A DNA stretch of 64,000 nucleotides, taken from contig CALIUY010000018.1 in assembly GCA_938048455.1 (NCBI GenBank), positions 1 to 64,000 on the forward strand, given 5' to 3'. Shown here piece by piece: positions 20,394 to 28,273 of this stretch. The position numbers and the translations under genes are program-made. The notes below the pieces were generated by a model, which was not told where the DNA came from, ran no database searches, and was given only the letters and a program-made list of their open reading frames with translations. The stretch's first letter is position 1, and each line of letters opens with the position of its first letter. Source of the stretch: an uncultured Desulfobacterales bacterium. Its GTDB lineage: Bacteria > Desulfobacterota > Desulfobacteria > Desulfobacterales > SpSt-501.

Positions 20394-22544
20394 ATGATGG
20401 AGATCTCCAAGGAAACGATCGCCGGACGAACGATTCTTGGGGTGGTCTATGTCGCGGTCGTGGTGCTGCTCGCCGCCGGCATCCTCCTGGGTCTGTGGAC
20501 GGCCGAGGAGATGAACGCCGTGGTGACCGAGCAGTTCAACGCCCAGCAAATGATGATCGCCCGGACGGCGCGCAGCCGGATCGAGCGCGAGATCGTCGAA
20601 ATCAGCGACGCGCTCGCCATGTTGACCCGTCTGCCCGTCTCCCCTCCGGCGGAGTCGAAAAACCTTCTGGAGAGACTCCTCGAGCGGCTGCGGCCGCTCG
20701 GGCTGCGACGCATCCATTTCGTCAACCCTTCGGACGGCGAGGGCTCCGCCGAACCCGACGGCGGATCGGCTTCGCCGCCGGAGCCGTGGGAGGCCCTTTC
20801 CGCGGCGAGGGCGCCCATCTGGATTTCGCCCGTGTTCTTCGAAAACGGGATGCATCTTGTGCGCCTCCGCGCTTCCTTGCCCGAGCCCGATCGGAGGCGG
20901 ATCGAGTTTCTCGTCGACGTCGGGGCCCTGCTCGCCTCGATCCTGGAACCCATCCGCTCGGGAAAAAGCGGCTATGCTTGGGTGATCGACGAATCGGGGC
21001 GGTTTATCTTCCACCCCAACCCCGACTTTTCGGGACAAGACGCGTTTTCGGTCCGCGACGAGAAATCCCCCGACCTTTCCCACGAGCGCATCCATTTCAT
21101 CCAGAAGGAAAAGATGCTGCGGGGCGAGGAAGGAACGGGTTGGTACTATTCGGCCTGGCACCACGGGTATGTGGGCCCCACCAAAAAGCTGATCGCCTAC
21201 TGCCCGATCGCCGTGGCCGCCGCCCCCCCTCGTTTCTGGTCGATCGCCGTCGTCGCCCCCCAGTCGGAAGTGGAAGACGCTTTGCACCGCGGCTCGATCC
21301 GACTGCTTCTGTTGCAGGGGCTGGTCGTTTTCGCCGTCATCCTCGGCGCCGCGGCGATCCTGTGGATGGAAGGCCGCTGGTCGGATATTCTCGAGGCGCG
21401 CGTCATCGCCAAGACCGATCAGCTCGCCAAGTCCGAGGAGAAATACCGTTCGCTCGTCGAAAGCGCCGAGGATTTCATCTTCACCGTGGACCGACAGGGC
21501 ACCTTCCAGTCGCTCAACACCTTCACCGCGAAGTTCTTCGGCGGCAGCCCCGGCGACTTCGTCGGCAAACCCCTTGGGGCCGTTTTGCCCGAGCCCCTGG
21601 CGGCGCACCTCGCCGCGCGCATGGAGCAGGTGCACCGCAGCGGAAAGAGCCTGCGCGAGGAATTCGAGTTTCCCCTCGGAGATCGCTCCTGCTGGATCAG
21701 CGCCCATTTTCTGCCGGTGCGCTCCGGCGGCGCCGAAGGCGGGGCGATTCTGTGCATCGCGCGCGACATCACCGAAACCAAGGAGCTCCAGCGGCAACTC
21801 GTGAACGCCGAAAAGCTCGCCAGCCTGGGAACCCTCGCCGCCGGCGTGGCCCACGAGATCAACAACCCGCTCGGGGTGATCCTGGGGTTTTGCGAGCTTC
21901 TGCTGCGCAAGGCGCCCCCCGGCTCTCAGCTCGAGGAGGATTTGAAAACCATCGAGCGCCAGGGGCTGATCTGCAAAGACACCGTCGAAAATCTGCTCTC
22001 TTTCGCACGCGGCGAAAAGGGGCCGGTCGACCGCGCCGACCTGAACGCCTGCATCGAGAGCATCGCCAAGATCATCCGCCCCCTGCTCGACAAAAAAGGG
22101 GTCGAGCTCACGCTCGACCTCGAACCCGCCCTTCCCCCCGTGCGCGCCGAAGCCCGCCAGATTCAGCAGGTCTTTCTCAACCTGATCAACAACGCCCTCG
22201 CCGCCATGCCCGAGGGCGGAGAGCTCACCCTGCGCTCGTGGCATGACCGGCAGTCCCGCCGTGTGGCCGCCCAGGTCCAGGACACGGGTCTGGGGATCCC
22301 GCCGGAACACCTGGACCGGATCTTCGAGCCGTTTTTCACGACCAAGCCGGAAGGCCAAGGGACGGGGCTCGGGCTGTTTGTGAGCTACGGCATCGTCACC
22401 GGCTACGGCGGCACGCTCGAGGCCGCAAGCACGCCGGCCGGCGCCCTCGGCAAACGACCGGGAAGCACTTTCACCCTGCGGCTGCCCGAGACCGATCCGG
22501 AGGAGCCGCCGCCATCGATTTCGGAGGATGGCCATGCCCGGTAG
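20394..22544 (+). CDS. Membrane sensor histidine kinase (Cache-PAS-HisKA-HATPase)
   Basis: 716 aa from this start. Order: membrane segment (about 12-33), a periplasmic double-Cache-like sensor (to about 310, with [31 protein letters not shown]), a second membrane segment, a PAS domain ([22 protein letters not shown]), HisKA with His487 in [11 protein letters not shown], and a complete ATPase domain ([21 protein letters not shown]). Start choice is unclear: TTG 20328, ATG 20343 and ATG 20394 are in frame. I prefer 20394, with GGCGGA 7 nt upstream. It overlaps the sigma-54 activator gene by 11 nt, so the two form a cognate pair. Confidence 0.9.
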   Translation: MMEISKETIAGRTILGVVYVAVVVLLAAGILLGLWTAEEMNAVVTEQFNAQQMMIARTARSRIEREIVEISDALAMLTRLPVSPPAESKNLLERLLERLRPLGLRRIHFVNPSDGEGSAEPDGGSASPPEPWEALSAARAPIWISPVFFENGMHLVRLRASLPEPDRRRIEFLVDVGALLASILEPIRSGKSGYAWVIDESGRFIFHPNPDFSGQDAFSVRDEKSPDLSHERIHFIQKEKMLRGEEGTGWYYSAWHHGYVGPTKKLIAYCPIAVAAAPPRFWSIAVVAPQSEVEDALHRGSIRLLLLQGLVVFAVILGAAAILWMEGRWSDILEARVIAKTDQLAKSEEKYRSLVESAEDFIFTVDRQGTFQSLNTFTAKFFGGSPGDFVGKPLGAVLPEPLAAHLAARMEQVHRSGKSLREEFEFPLGDRSCWISAHFLPVRSGGAEGGAILCIARDITETKELQRQLVNAEKLASLGTLAAGVAHEINNPLGVILGFCELLLRKAPPGSQLEEDLKTIERQGLICKDTVENLLSFARGEKGPVDRADLNACIESIAKIIRPLLDKKGVELTLDLEPALPPVRAEARQIQQVFLNLINNALAAMPEGGELTLRSWHDRQSRRVAAQVQDTGLGIPPEHLDRIFEPFFTTKPEGQGTGLGLFVSYGIVTGYGGTLEAASTPAGALGKRPGSTFTLRLPETDPEEPPPSISEDGHAR

Positions 22545-23931
22545 CGTTCTCATCGTCGACGACGAAAAGGATATGCTCGCCCTCCTGGAGCGCATGATCG
22601 CCGAAGAGCGCGATTACGAGATCACGGTCGAAAGCGACCCCCGGCGGGCGCTCGCGCGCTTCCGCGAAAAACCCGCCGACCTCGTTCTCACCGACCTCAA
22701 AATGCCCGGGATGGACGGCATCGCGCTTTTGGAAGCGGTGAAATCCATGCGGCCGGATACGGCGGTGGTGGTGCTGACCGCCTATGGGACGATCGAGACC
22801 GCCGTCGAGGCCACACGCAAGGGAGCCTTCGATTACATCACCAAGCCCTTTCGGCGCGATCGCATCCTGCTCACCGTGGACCAGGCCCTGCACTGGCGGC
22901 GGATGGTGCGCGAGAACCTCGAGCTGCGCAAGGCGCTCGAGGTGAAGGAGGGGTTCGCCTCGCTCGTCGGCGCCTCGCCCGTCATGCGCCGCATCTTCGA
23001 GCGCATCCGCCAGGTCGCGCCCACGCTGGGCACGGTGTTGATCACCGGGCCGAGCGGCACCGGCAAGGAACTCGTCGCCCGGGCGATCCACCAGCACAGC
23101 CGGAGAAGCGACAAGCGCATGATCACCGTCAACTGCACCGCCATTCCTTCCGAGGTGCTGGAAAGCGAGCTCTTCGGCCACGTCAAAGGGGCCTTCACCG
23201 GCGCCTGGAAAGAAAAAAAGGGGCTGGTGGAAGAGGCCGATCAAGGCACGCTCTTTTTGGACGAGATCGGGGACCTCTCGCCGCATCTGCAGATGAAGCT
23301 CCTGCGTCTTTTGCAGGAAGGCGAATACAAGCCGGTCGGAAGCACCGTGACCCGCAAGGCGGACCTGCGCATCATCGCCGCCACCAACCACGACTTGAAG
23401 ACGGCCATCCGCGAAAAGCGCTTTCGGGAGGATCTCTTCTACCGGCTGAACGTGATCCATTTCGAGCTGCCGCCGCTGCGGGAGCGCAAGGAGGACATCG
23501 AACTGCTCAGCCGGCATTTTCTCGCCAAATATGCAGCCGTAAACCGCAAACCCGTGACGGACATCACCCCGGAGGCGCTCGGCGTGCTTCAGGCCTACGA
23601 TTTCCCGGGAAACGTGCGCGAACTCGAAAACCTCATCGAGCGCGGAGTGATCTTCAGCCGCGGCTCCCGGCTCACCGTCGCCGACCTGCAGCTCGAGGGA
23701 ACGGAAGAGGCCGAGGCCGGAGTCGTCGAGGATCCCCATTGCCTGCCCTTCCGGGAAGCCAAGGAAAGAGCCATCCGCCACTTTCACCGCCGCTACATCC
23801 GCCGGCTGCTCGAAGAACACGGCGGCCACATCAGTCGCGCCGCCGAGTCGGCCGGGATCCAACGCCAATACCTCCACCGCCTGATCAAGGAGGCGGAGAT
23901 CGACCCCGCGGAATTCAAAAGCCGCGGCTGA
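22534..23931 (+). CDS. NtrC-family sigma-54 response regulator
   Basis: 465 aa. Receiver domain with DDE near the N-terminus, phospho-acceptor Asp54 (LTDLKMPGMDG) and Lys in ITKPF; central AAA+ domain with Walker A GPSGTGKE, the sigma-54 contact loop GAFTGA, Walker B TLFLDEIGD, and the R-fingers; C-terminal Fis-type helix-turn-helix (HGGHISRAAESAGIQRQYLHRLIKEA). Everything required for sigma-54 activation is present. I chose ATG 22534 because GGAGG lies 6 nt upstream; ATG 22528 is too close to it. It is the only sigma-54 activator in the window and the obvious candidate to use the nearby TGGCAC sites. Confidence 0.96.
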   Translation: MPGSVLIVDDEKDMLALLERMIAEERDYEITVESDPRRALARFREKPADLVLTDLKMPGMDGIALLEAVKSMRPDTAVVVLTAYGTIETAVEATRKGAFDYITKPFRRDRILLTVDQALHWRRMVRENLELRKALEVKEGFASLVGASPVMRRIFERIRQVAPTLGTVLITGPSGTGKELVARAIHQHSRRSDKRMITVNCTAIPSEVLESELFGHVKGAFTGAWKEKKGLVEEADQGTLFLDEIGDLSPHLQMKLLRLLQEGEYKPVGSTVTRKADLRIIAATNHDLKTAIREKRFREDLFYRLNVIHFELPPLRERKEDIELLSRHFLAKYAAVNRKPVTDITPEALGVLQAYDFPGNVRELENLIERGVIFSRGSRLTVADLQLEGTEEAEAGVVEDPHCLPFREAKERAIRHFHRRYIRRLLEEHGGHISRAAESAGIQRQYLHRLIKEAEIDPAEFKSRG

Positions 23932-23936
23932 CCCCC

Positions 23937-24176
23937 TTATCCGTCCCGCGGCGAAACTTCTTCCCCGCCCCTCGTCAGCCCGATTGCCTGCAGGGCTTCC
24001 TCCAGCACCACCATTCCGACCAACTCGCCGTTTTTCACCACGGCGATGCGATCGCAGGACGCGGCGGCCATGCGCTCGATCGCCCGCGAGATCTTCTCCT
24101 CGATTCCCACCCGGAGCTCGGGGGGCGGATCGCCCTCCAAGGGACGAAGGAGGCTATGCAGCGTGCGCCGCTTCAT
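23937..24176 (-). CDS. Small single-CBS-domain protein
   Basis: 79 aa: essentially half a Bateman module (ISRAIERMAAASCDRIAVVKNGELVGMVVLEEALQAIG). I chose the ATG at 24176, preceded by AGGAGGAG, over the longer frame to 24263. A lone CBS motif normally dimerises to build the nucleotide site. It converges with the sigma-54 activator gene, 5 bp away, and is divergent from the TSUP gene. Function unknown; possibly an adenylate-sensing partner. Confidence 0.75.
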   Translation of the reverse strand: MKRRTLHSLLRPLEGDPPPELRVGIEEKISRAIERMAAASCDRIAVVKNGELVGMVVLEEALQAIGLTRGGEEVSPRDG

Positions 24177-24595
24177 CCTGTCTCCTCCTGGGGGAAAAGG
24201 GCTTTCTCCATCGCCCAGAACGCTGAGCAAAGCTTGTGCCACGGCCCCATCCCCCGTCGCCATGCTCCGAAAACCGGCGCCGATCCCCCCGCCGACATCG
24301 GACCGGATTCAGGGCTTGTCACTTTTCGATTGCCGAACCTCTCCTGCCTGTCTTTTCCCGGGAGACATGCAGATCCTCGCATTCTCCCTCACGGCGCACC
24401 GGGAGGCGCACCGGGAGTCGATCGGCGGATTGGAAAGAACGCATTTTCAGTAGATTGGCTTGGAAACCCCTTTGCGGGCCGTCATGGCACACATCTTGAT
24501 TGGCCTCTTTGTCGGATGGGACGCAGAACGCCTGCGGGTGGAATTTCGAGGCCCCGAAGTTGAAAAACCGACCACCCCGAGAAGGAGGGATCGTC
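24177..24595. other. Intergenic region with regulatory elements
   Basis: About 420 bp without a gene that I can support. It contains TTGTCACTT at 24316-24324, a tandem 12 bp repeat (GCGCACCGGGAG, two copies from about 24399), and the sigma-54-like element at 24485. Upstream activator binding in this region would be expected if the TSUP gene is sigma-54 dependent. Confidence 0.5.
24485..24499 (+). promoter_or_regulatory. Sigma-54-like promoter upstream of TSUP gene
   Basis: TGGCAC, ACATC, TTGA, followed by TTGG. The element is nearly identical over 17 bases to the one at 30713 (TGGCACA..TCTTGATTG), which supports both being functional. The -12 TTGA departs from TTGC. Leader to the ATG at 24596 is about 85 nt. 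Confidence 0.55.
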
Positions 24596-25645
24596 ATGTC
24601 GGAAGAACAGGTCAAGAAAGCCGGATGGGAAATCGCGCAGAAATTGGACAAGGAAAAAACCGCCTGGGAGCGGCTGATCCCGGAGAAAAGCCAGATCAAG
24701 GCCGCCCTTTACAGCATGGGCATTCTCTTCGTCGTCTTTCTGATCGGCTGCTGGCTGGCCGGAAACCCCTTCGAGGCGACGCAGCGCATCCCCTCGAAAA
24801 TCGTGAAAGAGATGGGCTGGGTGGGCACCAACGAATGGGCGATCATCTGGAGCGTGGTCTGGATCGCCATGTTTTTCGAGTTTATGGACGCGACCGCCGG
24901 CATGGGCTTCGGCACGGCGATCACGCCTCTTCTGCTGCTCATCGGTTTCGATCCCAAGCAGATCGTCCCGGTGGTCATGATCCAGCAGGGCGTGGCCGGG
25001 TTGATCGGCACCTTCCTGCACGCCGAGTACCAGAACGTGGAATGGAAGTTCAAACCGATGTCGGAGACGATCAAGCTCTGGCTCTACATCGCCATCCCCG
25101 GCATGGCGGCCGTCGCCTTCTCGGTCACCTCGGTCTACGCGGTCTTCAAGGTGGCCAAGGTCTGGATCAACCTCTATGTTTGTGCGCTTCTGCTCGGTAT
25201 GGGGCTGATCTCCCTCTACCAGGGGATGAGCCGCAGGGAGCGGCCCTATCGTCCCAAGCGCATGATCTTCTTCGCCGCGCTCGCCGGTTTCAACAAAGGC
25301 GTCGGCGGGGGCGGCTACGGCCCGGTGGTCACGATCGGCGGTCTGCTTTCCGGGGTGCCGGCGAAGAGCATGATGGCCGTGACCGCGATCAGTGAGGGCA
25401 CGGTCAGCACCTTTTCGATCCTCGTCTGGCTGGCGATGCTCTCCGGCGGGGTGGTGATCGACTACCTGCTGCTGCCCTCGATGATGATCGCGACCATTCT
25501 CTCCGCGGTGGTCGCCCCGTGGGCGACGCGCGTCTTCCCGGAGCGCATCTGGCAGGTCGTGGTTCCGGCCTACAGCCTGATCCTCGCCTTTTACAGCACC
25601 TACAAAGCCTGGCCGGACATCAAGAAGGCGCTCGGCATCTCCTGA
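24596..25645 (+). CDS. TSUP (TauE/SafE) family anion permease
   Basis: 349 aa inner-membrane protein with about eight hydrophobic segments after a 37-residue cytoplasmic N-terminus. The TSUP repeat signature is visible twice: DATAGMGFGTAITPLLLLIGFDP and FNKGVGGGGYGPVVTIGGLLSGVP. TSUP proteins move sulfite, sulfoacetate, taurine-derived anions or sulfate-like oxyanions. Start: ATG after GAAGGAGGG. It is probably transcribed from the sigma-54-like element at 24485 and is followed by a hairpin at 25700. Of the three TSUP genes in the window it is the one closest to the sigma-54 activator; substrate not determinable. Confidence 0.9.
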   Translation: MSEEQVKKAGWEIAQKLDKEKTAWERLIPEKSQIKAALYSMGILFVVFLIGCWLAGNPFEATQRIPSKIVKEMGWVGTNEWAIIWSVVWIAMFFEFMDATAGMGFGTAITPLLLLIGFDPKQIVPVVMIQQGVAGLIGTFLHAEYQNVEWKFKPMSETIKLWLYIAIPGMAAVAFSVTSVYAVFKVAKVWINLYVCALLLGMGLISLYQGMSRRERPYRPKRMIFFAALAGFNKGVGGGGYGPVVTIGGLLSGVPAKSMMAVTAISEGTVSTFSILVWLAMLSGGVVIDYLLLPSMMIATILSAVVAPWATRVFPERIWQVVVPAYSLILAFYSTYKAWPDIKKALGIS

Positions 25646-25699
25646 TCGATTCTGCAGGGAGGCTCCCCGTCGCCGCCTGCCGACCTCCCTGCATCGCGG

Positions 25700-25721
25700 G
25701 GGACCCCGGAAACGGGGTCCC
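25700..25721 (+). terminator. GC-rich hairpin after TSUP gene
   Basis: Perfect 9 bp stem GGGACCCCG / CGGGGTCCC around a GAAA tetraloop, extendable by two pairs. CTCCTTCCCC follows rather than a pure T-run. It lies between the TSUP stop and the next gene and may cause partial termination. Confidence 0.5.
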
Positions 25722-25760
25722 TCCTTCCCCGCAGGCGGAAAAAGAAGAGGAGACGATCGC

Positions 25761-26240
25761 ATGCTTCCGCAGCCGCAACGAAGCTACGCCGAACGCCGCA
25801 TGACGGCCTTCGGGCTCAACCTCGTCGTCATGGCCCTCTGTTTCGCTCTGTATGAGCTGGGCTTCTTCGGGCGGGTGGAAGGCCCGCTCGCGCCGGCGAA
25901 CATCGGCCGGGCGCTGGCCGGGCTGGGATTTACGGTCTCTTCCTTTCAGGCCTTGCTGGTCGCCGTCTTCCTCGTCCTGCTCGGTTGGAACTGGGTCGTC
26001 AATCTGGTCGCCCATTTCACCGGCAGACGCCTGACCTGCAGCGAGGAGAGCGCCGAGCAAGGTCGCTGCGGCGAGCCGGTCGTCCGCCGGCGCCGTCCCG
26101 ACGGCCGGGGCTGGCTCTACACCTGCCCGCGGGGGCACCGGCGCACCGAGGCGCACTTTCACCCCCTGCGCAAGGGGAAGCTCGCCAATTCGCTTCTGCT
26201 CGCCGGCCTGGCCGCGGCGCTGAGTTTCTACCTCAGCTGA
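25761..26240 (+). CDS. Small membrane protein with Cys/His-rich loop
   Basis: 159 aa, not recognised. Two N-terminal membrane segments (about residues 16-36 and 55-75), a basic loop containing TCSEESAEQGRCGE and YTCPRGHRRTEAHFH that looks like a zinc-ribbon-like Cys/His cluster, and a final hydrophobic helix (about 140-158). ATG 25761 follows GAAGAGGAGA. It is encoded between the TSUP permease and a REC-CBS regulator. A role as permease accessory or metal/redox sensor is guesswork. Confidence 0.75.
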   Translation: MLPQPQRSYAERRMTAFGLNLVVMALCFALYELGFFGRVEGPLAPANIGRALAGLGFTVSSFQALLVAVFLVLLGWNWVVNLVAHFTGRRLTCSEESAEQGRCGEPVVRRRRPDGRGWLYTCPRGHRRTEAHFHPLRKGKLANSLLLAGLAAALSFYLS

Positions 26241-26382
26241 CCCGTCACGCAGCCGGTCCCGAAGCGGGAGCGGGCCGAGTTTGCGCCCGATGGATGGGGC
26301 GTGATAAGAGTTCACCGAAGTCGGCCCCAAGACGGATCCGGGGCCTGGCCGCGAAGGGGAATCCCTTCGCAAGGAAGCCTCC

Positions 26383-27219
26383 ATGGGGCGACCGATCCGC
26401 GTCCTCCTCGTCGACGACGAGGAGCGTTTCGTCGCCAACCTCGAGCGCCTGCTGCGCAGTCGCGGCTTTGAGGTCGCCTCCGCGCTCGACGGCCCTTCCG
26501 CGATCGAGCGGCTCGAGCAAACGGAGGGGGTCGACGTCGTTCTTCTCGACGTGCGCATGCCGGGCATGGACGGAATCGAGGTGTTGCGGGCGATCAAGCG
26601 GCGCGCTCCCGAGACCGAAGTCCTCATGCTGACCGGGGATGCGACCGTGCAGAAGGGCATCGAGGCCATGCGTGAAGGCGCCCTCGATTACCTGATGAAA
26701 CCCTGCGACATCGAGGACCTCACGGCCAAAATCGAGGACGCCGTCCGGCTCGAGGCCATTCGTCGCCGACCGGTGCTCTGGCCGCGGCGTCTGGTCAAGG
26801 AGATCACCCTGCCGGCTTTCATCCGCCTCGAACCCGAGGATCCGCTCCCGCGGGCGCTTGAAGCGTTTCTTGGGCAGCCCGGCATGAGCGCCCGGGACGA
26901 GCTTTATGTGCTCGACGCCGGGGATCGTTTCCGGGGGGTCATCGCCCGCGGTGATCTGCTGGCGGCCGCCCGGCGGCATCGCGCCGACCCCGGCATCCGC
27001 TGGGCGGACCTCGTCGCCCACCCGGAGTGGCTGCCGTCTCTGCCGTGCGCCGCGGTCCTGCGTGCGGAGCATCCGACGGCGATCGACCCCGAGGCCGATC
27101 TCGAGGCCGCCGCCCGTCGCATGCTGGCCGACCGTGTGCGCTGCATGCCGGTTCTGGAGGGCGAGCGGGTGATCGGGATCGTGCGTTTAAGCGACGTTCT
27201 GCGCCATCTCGGCCAGTAA
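26383..27219 (+). CDS. Response regulator with C-terminal CBS pair (REC-CBS-CBS)
   Basis: 278 aa. A complete receiver domain (DDEE, Asp56 in LLDVRMPGMDG, Thr in MLTGD, Lys in LMKPCDIE) occupies residues 1-125. A degenerate and a clear CBS repeat follow (VKEITLPAFIRLEPEDPLPRALEAFL to about 205; then AIDPEADLEAAARRMLADRVRCMPVLEGERVIGIVRLSDVL). There is no DNA-binding domain, so output is probably protein-protein and tuned by adenine nucleotides. It is the first gene of a tight operon with the degenerate kinase (37 bp) and the GNAT-deacetylase fusion (12 bp). Confidence 0.9.
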   Translation: MGRPIRVLLVDDEERFVANLERLLRSRGFEVASALDGPSAIERLEQTEGVDVVLLDVRMPGMDGIEVLRAIKRRAPETEVLMLTGDATVQKGIEAMREGALDYLMKPCDIEDLTAKIEDAVRLEAIRRRPVLWPRRLVKEITLPAFIRLEPEDPLPRALEAFLGQPGMSARDELYVLDAGDRFRGVIARGDLLAAARRHRADPGIRWADLVAHPEWLPSLPCAAVLRAEHPTAIDPEADLEAAARRMLADRVRCMPVLEGERVIGIVRLSDVLRHLGQ

Positions 27220-27256
27220 ACCGAAACGGCCGCGGGCAAGAGCCAGGAGAAAGCCG

Positions 27257-28261
27257 ATGAATCGCGCGCCCCGCGTCTCCGGCGATTTTCCCTATTTCCG
27301 GGGCCTATGGCGCACCACGGTCGCCCGGCTGCTCGCCGCCGCGCTTGTTCCCCTGGTTCTCCTGGCGGCCTGGATTTTCGGCGCCGCCGACTTCGAAAAC
27401 CCCACCGCAAGCCTCCAGGAAATCCGGCAGGCCGCGCTTGCCTTTCTGCTCCTGGGCGGGGCGTTTTCCGCTTTCGTAGTGCTCCGGACCGCCAACCGCC
27501 TCTTTCATCGCCTGGAGGCGAAACGGCGCGAGAATCGTCTCCTGTTCCGCCAGCTGCAGCACGCCCACCGCCGGGCCTCGGCGGGCCGCCTCGCCGAGGG
27601 AGCCCTCGAGGAGATGACCGACAGTCTGGCCAACATCTCGAGCGCCTGCCAGTGGCTGCGGGCGCTGTGGGGCGACCGCGGGCGGAAGGAGCCCGACCCC
27701 GAGGAGGTCGACGGAACGCTCGAGCAGATCGAAGCCGAGGTGCATCGCAGCGGGAACCTGCTGCGCCGCGGCCTCGAGCTCGCCCGCCCGTCGGGGGGAC
27801 CGGTCTGCCTGGAATTCAGCGTCAACGAGCTTCTGACGGAGTTGCTGCCGCTTTTGCGACGCGAACTGTTCTTCAAGCGGATCCGCGTGTTCCGTACTCC
27901 CCACGAGCCCGAGGCCCGGATCCTGGGCGACCCGGACGATCTGCGCCAGGTGCTGCAGAACCTGATCGAAAACGCCGCCGCCGCCAGCCCCGTCGGCGGG
28001 GAGGTCGCGATCGAGACCGCCGCGGAGGAGGGCCGCCTGCGCCTGACGGTCCGCGACACGGGCCCGGGAATCCCCGCCGAGCGCCTCGAGACGATCTTCG
28101 AGCCCTTCGCCCCGGGGCGGCCCGAGGGCCTCGGCCTGGGCTTGAGCATCAGCCGTGCGATCGTGGAACGGATGGGCGGCCGCCTCCGCGCCGAAAACGC
28201 ACCCGCCGGGGGCGCGGCGTTTACGGTCGAGCTTCCCCTGCGTCGTCCGGGTCGCCCCTGA
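27257..28261 (+). CDS. Degenerate histidine kinase lacking the phospho-acceptor His
   Basis: 334 aa. Two membrane segments (about 22-43 and 59-77) are joined by a very short periplasmic loop, followed by a dimerisation helix pair and a full HATPase domain (LQNLIENAAAA, DTGPGIP, FEPF, GLGLGLSI). In the other kinases of this window the H-box reads [10 protein letters not shown]; here the matching stretch is GALEEMTDSL, so the phospho-acceptor His is Glu118. The ATP site looks intact. It may act as a phosphatase, an ATP-sensing scaffold or a trans-acting partner, but cannot autophosphorylate on the usual residue. It lies between REC-CBS-CBS and GNAT-deacetylase genes. Confidence 0.85.
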   Translation: MNRAPRVSGDFPYFRGLWRTTVARLLAAALVPLVLLAAWIFGAADFENPTASLQEIRQAALAFLLLGGAFSAFVVLRTANRLFHRLEAKRRENRLLFRQLQHAHRRASAGRLAEGALEEMTDSLANISSACQWLRALWGDRGRKEPDPEEVDGTLEQIEAEVHRSGNLLRRGLELARPSGGPVCLEFSVNELLTELLPLLRRELFFKRIRVFRTPHEPEARILGDPDDLRQVLQNLIENAAAASPVGGEVAIETAAEEGRLRLTVRDTGPGIPAERLETIFEPFAPGRPEGLGLGLSISRAIVERMGGRLRAENAPAGGAAFTVELPLRRPGRP

Positions 28262-28273
28262 GCGAGGGGTGCC

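Noticed and set aside
25761-26240. Possible zinc-ribbon transcription factor
   Set aside because: Cys and His residues are present, but spacing does not match a known ribbon and the protein has three hydrophobic helices.
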